Source of the DNA: Penicillium oxalicum
Lineage: Eukaryota > Ascomycota > Eurotiomycetes > Eurotiales > Aspergillaceae
Reading direction: 5' to 3'
DNA: 64,000 bases
Assembly: GCF_001723175.1 (NCBI RefSeq)
Contig: NC_064653.1
Location: 434,001 to 498,000 of the forward strand
A model generated the notes under the pieces. That model was given only the letters and a program-made list of their open reading frames with translations. It had not been told where the DNA came from and did not search any database. Position numbers and translations under genes: made by a program. Shown here piece by piece: positions 14,237 to 24,200 of the stretch (positions are counted from its first letter, which is position 1; every line of letters starts with the position of its first letter).

Positions 14237-14991
14237 CTTGAAGCAGGACTGAAACCGGGGATTGTCAAGTATCGACAACCTCAGAATGGAGGGGGAAATG
14301 GCCGATAAGAACTTTTTTTTCCCGGTAGATTTTGGGCACCGCGCGGGACCAAGACGCTAAGCCTATCGTGGTCTAGCGTGGATCCCGCAGTTCCGCCCGT
14401 CGACGAGCTGAACCTGAAGCAACCGCTGGCGGATGGAGACCGAACTGGACTCGTCAGGACTGGACCCGATTGAGATTGACCTGACTTCTGCTGCAAATCT
14501 CCTGTCCAGCAGTGGCCTAAGTGCGAACCTCCCCCCTTCACGCCACTGCTATTTGTCTGCTCATCATCCATTCCCTGTTGATCCCGGGGCTGGTCATCTC
14601 GCGCACCCTCGCTTTCTCCCCCTCCAACCTCGTCTGCCGTCGCAAATACGCCGACCCGTGCCATCGCGCTGTTTACTCCCCGCCCCACGCCATTCCCTCA
14701 CACGAATCCCGACGATTTTTCACTACTTGAAGAGAACACCCCACGGACCATTTACATTGTTGGTCGCACCGAACTGACTGAACGGTCTCAAGACGCTCCA
14801 GTCATTCGGAAATACTTTGGACCTGTCGCGCACCCATCTCCTTTCCCCGCAAGAACTGACAGCGGATTGTTTCCTCACCGTCCAGGGAGCTTGCACCCTT
14901 GGTTGCAGCCACGACCTCTTCGTTGATCTCGCATTCCTCATTCCACCTTGACAATCTCGTTCTCGGTTTCTCAATTCTTCTGGCACCGCTC
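14237..14991. promoter_or_regulatory. Shared divergent intergenic region rrb1/tem1
   Basis: This 755-bp region separates the two divergent start codons, so it must hold both promoters and 5' leaders. ORFs inside it show no domain and are treated as chance frames. An in-frame ATG at 14899 would extend Tem1 by 31 residues. I prefer the ATG at 14992 because the extension has no low-complexity or domain continuity with the rest of the protein. No specific factor site could be assigned. Confidence 0.5.
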
Positions 14992-16242
14992 ATGGATCCG
15001 CTGCAAGATCCTGCTTCCGGGGCCCCCGCGGATGCGGAGCTGCCTCATGCTGTGGAGGAAGCTGCAGTGGCCGAGGCTCCAGTATCGCAGGAATCCGGCC
15101 CATCTGAGCAGCAGACCCTTGACGACTCGGCGCCGGCGCCTGTTCATGTGAATGTCGAGGAATCTGATCCCGTCAACCAGACCAGTGGTCGTGGAGCCAT
15201 CGACAATGGCTACAACAGTGACTCCAAGGCACACTACCACTCGCGGTCAACAGACTTCCACCATTCGGCTCCTGAATATACACATGAAGATGCCGATGCG
15301 TCTGCTCGTCTCACCTCTTCCCCATCCGTCAGCCATCACACTCAGCCGCACCACCCTCGACCGGGCTCTGGCTTCTCCAGCGGTCCCGAGCGACAAAGCT
15401 TGTCCCAACAGCCACAGACCGCGGACTCCTCACAGCGACAGGCGGCATCCTCATCAAAAAACAGTGTTGTCATCAAAGTGGGTATGGTCGGAGATGCTCA
15501 GATCGGCAAGACCAGTCTGATGGTCAAATACGTGGAGGGAAGCTGGGATGAAGATTACATCCAGACGCTGGGTAGGCTCGAGTCCCCTTGGCTTGCCTTT
15601 GGTGAAGACTGAATGATGTTGGTACATGAACTGACTCGATCAATCTTAAGGTGTCAATTTCATGGAGAAAACCATTTCCATCCGCAATACTGAAATCACA
15701 TTCTCAATCTGGGACCTGGGTGGCCAGCGCGAGTTTGTCAACATGTTGCCGCTCGTTTGTAATGATGCAGTAGCGATTCTGTTCATGTTTGATCTCACCC
15801 GCAAGAGCACCCTGAATTCGATCAAGGAATGGTATCGCCAAGGACGGGGCTTCAATAAGACTGCCATTCCGTTCCTGGTCGGTACCAAGTACGATCACTT
15901 TGTCAACTTTCCTCGTGAGGATCAAGAGGAGATCTCACTTCAAGTATGTGCACTGTCAATTCTGACGGCCAAGGGAGAAGTTCGCTCATGCTAATTGGAA
16001 TCTCACCCTGGTAGGCGAAACGATTTGCCAAGGCCATGAAGGCCAGCTTGATCTTCAGCAGCACCAGTCACAGCATCAACGTGCAAAAGGTTTTTTTGAT
16101 CACCCATCTCGTCTCTTTGGGGGACTCGACTAATGTTCATCAGATCTTCAAAATTGTTCTCGCCAAAGCCTTTGACCTCAAATGCACCATTCCAGAAATT
16201 GAGAACATTGGCGAGCCTCTTTTGCTCTACAAGAATGCGTAA
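14992..16242 (+). CDS. tem1: Septation GTPase Tem1/Spg1
   Basis: Predicted exons are 14992-15571, 15651-15943, 16015-16089 and 16144-16242, giving 348 residues. About 155 residues of Ser/Pro/His-rich, probably disordered sequence precede a Ras-like GTPase fold: P-loop GDAQIGKTS (about residue 167), switch II WDLGGQ, and GTKYD in place of the usual NKxD. The C-terminal segment [20 protein letters not shown] matches the Spg1/Tem1 family only after removal of the third intron (16090-16143). That intron is 54 nt, stop-free and begins GTTTTT, a weak donor. Known role: the GTPase atop the septation initiation/mitotic exit network at spindle poles. The long N-terminal extension is longer than in the yeasts. 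An alternative last exon after 16239 is possible but less likely. Confidence 0.92.
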
Positions 16243-17712
16243 AGGTGACGATGACTCTCTCGCAGCTATGGGCCTGTGATGTTTCCCGGAATGATGGTAC
16301 GCTGCCCCACGATAGCTCTCCTTTGCGTTCCTCTGTCTAGCCAACATGACTGTTTTTTTTTCTTCGTCTTTCATATGTACCTCATACCTCCATTCCTTCT
16401 GCTAGTGTTTCCACTGGGAGTGAAATCGCACGGGAAAGCTACCTGTCTGTTCTACCTTGGACTCCAATTCCGTGTGCGACTATTGATGATGCTTCATTGT
16501 GTGGATTTTTCTCATATCTTTGCCTCTTCTTCTCCTTCGGCCTTCCGGTTCTCATGGAATGAAGTTCCCATCTGGACGAACGCCGCCTTGTCTTTTTCAT
16601 GTGATTAAATTTTGTGCTCTTGTCCAAGCGAGGGCTCCGCTTGCCGCAGACAACCACCTCGGGCGTTTGGGAGTTCCCATGGTTAATGGCGCCATGCTGA
16701 GAATATCAGTCTACCAAATCCTACCCTCACTGATGATGCATCTTGAATGGTTGCTCTTAGAGGTTGTTAGGGACAGCATGAGTTGGCTTTCACCTCTCAA
16801 TGCGCTTACAATCCCCCGTGATAAAACAGAGAGATCATTTGTTCAGGGAGAAACACCCCACGGTCTACCCAGATAGGTCGACACATCGTTCAGAAATTGC
16901 TCCATCCCATCTCGTACTTTCTGGCCCATCTGCTGGAATCAAGGGCAATGAACATGATAAGATCTTGGTCTAAGACAACGGGAAACCTCGAACTTTAAGC
17001 TTCAATCGCCGTGACTGGGCGGGTTCAACCAGCACTCGATTCCCTCCTGACTTTCGGAATCGAATTGATCCAAGCGCCCATAGGTACTTCGCAACATGCG
17101 CCGCAAAGGAGCCTCGGCGCTCTTCCTCCAAGACTATAATTCCTCGTGTCATCGTTGCCTCGTAGGTACGGTACCTCCTCATCACATGAACCGTCTCTCT
17201 GCATTTGGTACTCCCAGATGTCTGGTAGGCGATCAGACTAAATGACCAAGGGGGAGTCGGTGCGTGCCAGGAGTAGGTACTGACTCGGGTCTGCGTCGAT
17301 TTATGTAAGGTTCCTGAATCACGGAGTATGGCAGGTCCACCAAGTCGGCGAATACCGAACCGTGGGTCGAGTGGTCCAAATCGATCATCAGGTCGGTCCC
17401 TCCTTTTGGAAATACAACACTAACCCCGACCATCCATTCCCGAGGGTGCGTCCACACTCTCTCATCTTCTCCCCTCTGAGAGTGATGGTCTGCACTCTGA
17501 AATACACACGTTCGTTGGTCGGTCCTTGCTCGGTCGCCCTAGATGCGTTTCAGTGTCGGCCCCCGCCAAGCCACCAAGTAGTCCCGATACTTCAACCGTC
17601 GCCGCAACTGCAATAGCCCAGTTCTCAGGAAACGCAGTCAACCATTTCACACCCGCGCTCGGCGTCCTACTTGATGTAGACAAAGAAGGCCAGAGCAATT
17701 TACGCATTCATC
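16243..17712. other. Intergenic region between tem1 and the Cyk3-like gene
   Basis: It should contain the tem1 3' UTR and the promoter of the next gene. The plus-strand frame at 16499-16876 has no domain and is probably UTR sequence. A cluster of GTAGGTACGGTACC-like words lies near 17160-17280. No RNA gene or repeat of note was seen. Confidence 0.5.
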
Positions 17713-19947
17713 ATGGCCGAGGTACCCCAGCTAGGCTCCATTCAAGAGCGGATTGCTGCCCTCAAATTATCCCAAGCCGCGCAATCTTCAGCCGGCGCAG
17801 AACCGCCGCATCCATTGCTCCGTCCAGCCACGGATCGAAGCAGATCAGCCAATATCCCCCCCTCCTACACAGTCACCGGCTCGGTCGCAGAGAGCAACTC
17901 GATTGGAAATGAGCCGGCCTCTCTCAACACGCAGAGATCAGCCGTGCCCCCTATTCCGTCGCCGAGGCTCGAAGTCAAGCCCAAAAAGCCGCCGCCACCT
18001 CTGCCAACACGCCGATCAGATCGCCCGCCTCCTCCTTCCCCGCCGGTCAGACCTGGATCCACAGCTCCCACAGGAACCACAACGCAAGAAGAATCCCGTC
18101 CTTCTTTACCTCCCCGTCGACCGACGCGGCTCTCGCACAAGCCATCGCAGGATTCGGTTTTGTCCAGTGCGTCACATTCGACCACGGCGACAGGCTTGGG
18201 GCGCGGCGCTTCCTCGACATCTGTGAACTCCGTTGGCAATGGTCGCATCAAAGCCCCAGCATGGGGTGAGGCTGAATTACCTGCCCTCCCGGCGAGACGA
18301 CCCAGAGAAGACCCGGTCGATGTTGCGCAACCCACACGTGCGGAATCCAAGACGAGCGCTGGGGGGCTGACGGGGAAACTCTCTGCCTTGAGAGGCAAGA
18401 TCCCCGGATCGTCAAGTTCTTCTTCGTCCAAACCAGCACGTCCAACGATCCCCTCTCGCCCGTCAGCCAGAGCAACATCACAACCTCCTGGGCCTCGACT
18501 TCCTCCGCGCCGGCCATCCGGAACGGAGACGTCGTCAGGTAGTCCCTATGCAGAGGAAGATCCCGAGGAAGCAAGGCCGAGTCTGCCAACTCGACGGTTA
18601 CCGCCCCCCTCGGCCGTGAATAACCTCCCCGATGCTCGAAATCTTGGATTCGGGTCCTTGACCAAACGACCCAGTATTCCTGCACGACCAAAAAGCTCTC
18701 CCGCGGAGGACGGGTGCGCTGGCGGCCGTCCTCCTCCACCGGTGCCTACCGCGTCTCGACCGGACCTTGCCAAATTGATGGCCACGAAGCCACGATTCCA
18801 CGCGTCTCAGCCGGGTCCTACCGCGCCCATGGGCGAGCCAAGCACAGAATGTATGGTCTGCCATGACTTTTCGGGACCCGACGCTCATGCGGCACAGTAC
18901 CCACGACAGTCGCTCCCGACGCACGATCTCGACTGGCTGGCAAATGAGCTGACTGCTCCATTCCCATCTCTGACCGACAAGGCCAGAGCTATCTTCACGT
19001 GGCTTCATCACAACGTCGAATACGACGTGGTATCTTACTTTAGTGGGAATTTGCAACCATCCACCCCGGCCAGTACTTTCACCAGCGGATTGGCAGTGTG
19101 CGAGGGTTATGCCACACTCTTCGCAACCTTGGCCACAAAAGCTGGGCTTGAAGCCATCGTCGTGGGCGGGCATGGCAAGGGATGCGGCCACACCCAAATC
19201 GCTCCCGGCCAGCCTACACCTCCGTATGACCCGTCAGGTCATGCGTGGAACGCGGTCAAAATTGATGGGGGTCAATGGAAGCTCATCGACGCATGTTGGG
19301 GAGCCGGGGCGGTGGATGACCAGACACAGACATATATCAAACGCTTCGAACCGTACATGTTTACGATTCCCAATGAGGAGTTTGGCTTGAAGCATTTCCC
19401 CAAAAACAAGGACCACTTCTTCCGCAGTGATGGACGACAGATCAGCTGGGAGGAATACATCACTACAGATCCGGCTGCGCCGCTGGGCATAAAGCCACCT
19501 CAGGTTTGGAGTAATGTCTCTGATTACAGCATCGGCAGCAAGACGGTCCTACCCGCCGAGGGTGTCATTTCGATCTCCACGACGCCCAGCCCAATCCGCT
19601 TCCAATTCGGTCTACTGTGTGAGCATTGGACAATGGCACGACACAGCCGACAGAAGCCGAGTCTCTTCTTGCTTGAGGTGCACGGAGTGGACGGACGTCA
19701 GAAAGAGCGTTTTGCATTCAATCATGTGCTCGGGTCTGGGCCCGGTGGCGGTGGAGAGGCGTGGTACATTGACATTGGGGATACTCGGCAACTGGGTGCT
19801 CCGGGTCAAAAGGTGAAGCTGCTCGTTTTGATGACCTTTGGTGATCGGCATGACTGTCGCGGCCTAACGGCCGAGGAGTATAGGAGCCAGGTCGGACGGG
19901 TAGGGATGTCCTGGTCTCCACTTGTGGAATGGACCTTGGGTCGATGA
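17713..19947 (+). CDS. Proline-rich protein with transglutaminase-like domain (Cyk3 type)
   Basis: A single exon encodes 744 residues starting MAEVPQLGSIQERIAALKLSQ. Residues about 20-370 are proline-, serine- and arginine-rich with many PPLPTRR, SLPPRRP and PSLPTRRLPPP motifs, typical SH3-binding segments. A transglutaminase-like core follows at about 400-535, with Cys463 (in AVCEGYA), His510 (in GHAWNAV) and Asp526 (in LIDACWG) in the spacing of a papain-like triad. A C-terminal beta-rich region completes the protein. Known relatives: fungal Cyk3 proteins act at the division septum and carry a transglutaminase-like domain, which is often catalytically dead. I see no N-terminal SH3 domain, so it could instead be a separate fungal paralogue. 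The domain call is firm and the cytokinesis role is inferred. Confidence 0.85.
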   Translation: MAEVPQLGSIQERIAALKLSQAAQSSAGAEPPHPLLRPATDRSRSANIPPSYTVTGSVAESNSIGNEPASLNTQRSAVPPIPSPRLEVKPKKPPPPLPTRRSDRPPPPSPPVRPGSTAPTGTTTQEESRPSLPPRRPTRLSHKPSQDSVLSSASHSTTATGLGRGASSTSVNSVGNGRIKAPAWGEAELPALPARRPREDPVDVAQPTRAESKTSAGGLTGKLSALRGKIPGSSSSSSSKPARPTIPSRPSARATSQPPGPRLPPRRPSGTETSSGSPYAEEDPEEARPSLPTRRLPPPSAVNNLPDARNLGFGSLTKRPSIPARPKSSPAEDGCAGGRPPPPVPTASRPDLAKLMATKPRFHASQPGPTAPMGEPSTECMVCHDFSGPDAHAAQYPRQSLPTHDLDWLANELTAPFPSLTDKARAIFTWLHHNVEYDVVSYFSGNLQPSTPASTFTSGLAVCEGYATLFATLATKAGLEAIVVGGHGKGCGHTQIAPGQPTPPYDPSGHAWNAVKIDGGQWKLIDACWGAGAVDDQTQTYIKRFEPYMFTIPNEEFGLKHFPKNKDHFFRSDGRQISWEEYITTDPAAPLGIKPPQVWSNVSDYSIGSKTVLPAEGVISISTTPSPIRFQFGLLCEHWTMARHSRQKPSLFLLEVHGVDGRQKERFAFNHVLGSGPGGGGEAWYIDIGDTRQLGAPGQKVKLLVLMTFGDRHDCRGLTAEEYRSQVGRVGMSWSPLVEWTLGR

Positions 19948-20617
19948 AGCGCGTGCAAGGGGGAGGGGGGAGGCCAGTGATGCCCGTCGCGACATGAAGC
20001 GTCGCTATGCATGATTTGGGGCTTTGTTATGTTGGAGCTGGATTTACAGCTCACAGCCTCGTATTCATAACAAACTCATATTTCTATGAGGCGCCGGCGA
20101 GCTTTGTTGTCCTTTTATCAACGAGAGTCCTCTCTACCAATGTAGGTCTTTGTTGGTACGCAACGCAACGCAGCAGCAGTAGATGGATATTGTGGGAGCA
20201 CTAGTCTCAAGTATAGAGCGGTTACATTTGAAAATGCAAAAAGACCTCCCACACACAAGTATGAAGGATATGATTTTCTTACCGTCCAAAGCGCCGCGCC
20301 GTCCCATACAAGTCCAAAAAGGTCTACAGGCATTCAGTCAGGGAGAACAGCATTTTTTCACTGCCCGGGCCAAGAAACACGAGTAGTAATAGTGAGGATG
20401 GGGTTTTTGTAATAAAAAAAAACACAAGATGGTGAAAACTACAAACTACATGACGGGCAGTAAAGTCAGATCTGGCGCAAGTTTCCATTTCACAGTCAAT
20501 AGCCCGGAATAATAAAAAAAGTAGGACCGATTTGGAAATGGAAAAAAAAGATAATGCAAAGTCATCATTTGGTAGGAGTATTAACCCAGCCATCCTGACG
20601 ACCAACGGATCAAAGGT

Positions 20618-20622
20618 AAAAA
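20618..20622 (-). terminator. Pol III terminator of tRNA-Leu copy 1
   Basis: A run of five T on the minus strand lies four bases after the mature 3' end, as expected for RNA polymerase III. Confidence 0.75.
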
Positions 20623-20626
20623 GAAT

Positions 20627-20748
20627 TGACAACTGAGGGATTCGAACCCTCGCCCCCTTTCGAAGACATGAATACTCCACGATGTTTGAATCACCGTGAA
20701 AGGAGAAGTCCTTGAGTCATGCGCCATAGACCACTCGGCCAAGTTGCC
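20627..20748 (-). tRNA. tRNA-Leu(CAA), intron-containing, copy 1
   Basis: Read on the minus strand it begins GGCAACTTGGCCGAGTGG and ends AGTTGTC plus discriminator A. The acceptor arms pair over seven positions with one G-U. The D arm, a long variable arm typical of leucine tRNA, and the T arm GAGGGTTCGAATCCCTC are all present. The anticodon is CAA at 20714-20712, followed by G37 and a 38-nt intron at 20673-20710, the standard position for nuclear tRNA introns. The intron contains CACGGTG and CATCGTG, which can form a 7-bp hairpin. A run of five T on the transcribed strand (20618-20622) is the Pol III terminator. Confidence 0.93.
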
Positions 20749-21094
20749 CGTTTTCGATGTGTGATTGACTGATCTTTGCATAATATACCAAAAGAAAATA
20801 TGCTGACAATAGTAATTTTTCAAAATGCTCACGAGTGAGCCAGACTCCCGTCTCAAGTCAGCTGACATGATGAAACGCTTGACTAATCCTACGGAGGTCG
20901 GCCAGCTGCACTATGTTATAAAAATTGATAATACATATCAACGAAGTTGACTCGTAGGATTACCAAAAAAAAAAAGGTTTCCAAAGTGTATTTGAGGGAA
21001 ATGCATCATTAAAATATAAAGGCGACCGCTATCCAGGCATGGAACACGGCAAAAAGAGAACTGGTATAGGTGAGAACCACGGTTGCTCGCAGAC

Positions 21095-21099
21095 AAAAA
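21095..21099 (-). terminator. Pol III terminator of tRNA-Leu copy 2
   Basis: A run of five T on the minus strand lies just after the mature 3' end, at the same spacing as in copy 1. Confidence 0.75.
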
Positions 21100-21102
21100 G
21101 AA

Positions 21103-21221
21103 TGACAACTGAGGGATTCGAACCCTCGCCCCCTTTCGAAGACATGAATCCTCACGATGTTTGACACCGTGTAAGATGGAGATCTTGAGTCATGCGCCAT
21201 AGACCACTCGGCCAAGTTGCC
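21103..21221 (-). tRNA. tRNA-Leu(CAA), intron-containing, copy 2
   Basis: The mature part is identical by eye to copy 1, about 355 bp away on the same strand: same acceptor, D, variable and T arms and the same CAA anticodon (21187-21185). The intron (21149-21183) is 35 nt. Its ends differ from copy 1, but the core hairpin CACGGTG...CATCGTG is kept. Short flanks (the A-rich 3' side and the first bases upstream) are also shared, so this is a tandem duplication. Confidence 0.93.
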
Positions 21222-24200
21222 CGTTGATGTAAGAATGTGAATTATTCTGCTTTATATAGCTGAGAACATGGAACATGAACGCCTGACTGTCGATCCATTC
21301 CATCGAAGCTCTTGTGAGACAGCTACTCGAGTGGGCAGGCAGGATGCTCATACGCACACTTTTCAGTTCCTTCGACTTACCCTTTACTTGATTGTGGCTG
21401 CTAGGGTAGTCGTGCTGTAATTTAAGCAGTGATAGGGTCAAGAGTCTAACAGCAGATGCTTCTGGAGTGTCGGGTGTTCACTTTATGTGTGTGCCTTGCG
21501 GTCGAGCTTGTCCCGATATATGTTTACGTTCCGGCTGTCGCTCGACTACCTGTCCGGGCTTCCTTCCAGCACAATATCCATTCACCTGAACATTATGGAG
21601 TAAGGTCACTCCCCAGCACTCTCGTCCGTGGATACCTTAACCGAATCATCCATTAAACACGTGCTTCAATTCCACTACTCTGAATCAAGAAGTACACCCA
21701 CCCAATACCTACTAACATACCCACACCTCGCAGTACCGAAGCCTCGATAAGATTCGAATTTCCCATTCAACCCATCACTCTTCTCATCCGCTCGTCCGGC
21801 GTGGCCCGAAAAGTGTAACAATCTACTAAAATCTCTCAGACATAACCTTAGGAAAGCTGGCGGTCCAGTCCTGCTTCGGGGTTATCTACCCACCTCTTCG
21901 TCCACTGCAGTTCATTCTAGGCGCATATGGAAGTCCACGTCATTTGCCCGATGCACGGACAGCATCGAATGTACCCCAAGCATTATATTGCCCTCAATAA
22001 TCACGATCCATGCCCAATGCATGCATCTCGTGGCCTGTACTAGCCAGGTACAGTATAACTTCCATACCTAGTGCTGCATAGTGCCAAGACCCACCGCAGC
22101 ACGAGACAAGCAGCCGCATCATCGCCCTGTAAAGCGGAAGAGGCGTCCAGTCAAGCCAGTAAGCCAACACGATTCCGATCAAAGGAAGAGTTTGAGTTTG
22201 CGATGAGACGGGTTTTACAAGGATTCAGCCACGAATGGATGGGTCTCTGTGTCTCTGTCTCTCCCTCTCCCTCTCTCCCTCTGTTTCCAACTCCGATAGG
22301 TACGTGCGACGTAATGACATCAGGAGATGTCACCACAGAAGTAGGTCCTCTCTACCCAGCTACCTACGTATTACAGGGATCATGAATTAACTCAGAGACG
22401 CATAATGAGCGGCCCCTAGTTGAACAAGTATATGCGACGTGGAGCGTGGATGTAAAGAGTAAAGCATGCATATGCTTTCCTCAAACCGATGCACCCGCAC
22501 AAAAGAAAACTTCTAGAAGCTCGTCGTGAGGATGGATGGATCAATATGGGATGATGCCGAATTTTCCGAATCGTCATGTTTCCCCCGTACTTCTCCACCC
22601 AAGTCACGGGTCTTGGACAAGGTTCCTGGTGGAAAGTCCCGGGGAAACATGAACCCCAAGATGGCCCAAGGGTGTCGGTCGGTGTACTTGTGTGGAGAGC
22701 GAGAGCTGCAGAAGAGGACTAGACTAAGACATAGGATGGAGCCCTAGAAGTGCGAGGAGGGACCGATTCATTGATCTCGTCGATGTTGAGATGGCGTACT
22801 AAGGTTGTCCAGTCTGGAGTAGTGCATGTCATCCGTGCGCCTGTAGAAATGTGAACTACTGTACTTTGGCACCTCAGTACTGTCCGTAACTTTGTAGTAT
22901 GAACCGAACTACGGACGGCCAACTCGCGGGAGAAAGTCTCCTACCTGGATTCAAGCAGCCGACTTTGATCTCGGTGTGAATACTCTCAGGAGTCAGTAGT
23001 TTATTGAATATCTTGTATAGGAATGTACATGCCCATCTCAAGTACATTTACTCGTTCTTTCGCACAGTCTTGACAAGTTGCATGGTCCCTTGTCTTCAGG
23101 TGGAGTCTAATGTCATCATTCTGCGACAAGGAGAGCGGAGAGGCTCAAGGGCTCTTCCTCTTCCCCTCTCGCTGTCTTCCTCTCTCGCCCGACCGGGTAC
23201 CTAGTAAACCACAATATCCAATGGCAATAGAGCTCGCGATTCCGCGAAAAGGCCCGAGTGTTGGCATGACGGCGTGAACTAGGCCAGGTAGCTGGTACCT
23301 GTGTAGTACATACCCAGAAACCCACAGCAGTTATGTGCAGCTTTTTCAGAGTTTCACCACTAGACCAGTGATTGCTTCGAGAACACCCCCACTTCACGAT
23401 GGCCGAAAATGAAAAAACCCCAAAGCAGAAAGAGACACCGAAAAGAAAAGAAAAAGAAAAAAAAGACGGAAAAAAAAAGCCTCGCGCCGAGGGCGGATGG
23501 GGCCGGTCGAACGGTTGGTATGTACATGAAAGCGGCCAAGAGAATGTGGGAAAATTTCATCAAATCCAATCAGCGAGAGGATCACACGCTGGGAACAAGC
23601 CACGGCCGTCAGCTCAAAGAGGATGGACGTACGCTTGCAGCTCATGAAGGCTTTCGACATGGGTCTTTCGAGTTTCCATTGTTTCAATCGGGAATCTCAA
23701 GAGAGCCTCAGTGCTGGAGAAATCGTGTACCTGATGAGCTTCATTGAAAATGGGGTTTGATGATAGAGAAGTCTCGATTCAAACTAATAATTTACTAGAT
23801 ATGACAAATCTCCTCGGATCGGGAGAGGAGGGTATACTCATATGGATCATGTGATAATGATAAACTCGTCCTTCACACGTCTTCTTCGCGTCTCACCACC
23901 ACGGGTCTTCAGATTCCACACCGAGAAATGGAATTTATGGAAAAATCCCCAGCCGAATGGAAACCCGAAGAAGCAAAAGAAGATTTAGAAGGGGACAAGC
24001 GCCGTCCGTCCTGGAATCGGGGGAGAGTCTGGCACACCGACCCACTATCGGCAACCCTCGGCCACTCAGTCAGCGGTGGATTAGCGAAAACAGACAAGAA
24101 ATCTCGCAGAGACCGAGCGACACACTCCTCCCCCGAGAGCCCGAAGATGGTGCTTTTGAGATGGGACCCGTGGACGAGTCAGGATGGCATGCCGGCCCGT

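Noticed and set aside
13602..14252. 216-codon plus-strand ORF antisense to rrb1
   Set aside because: Mirror of the acidic and WD40 coding sequence of the real minus-strand gene.
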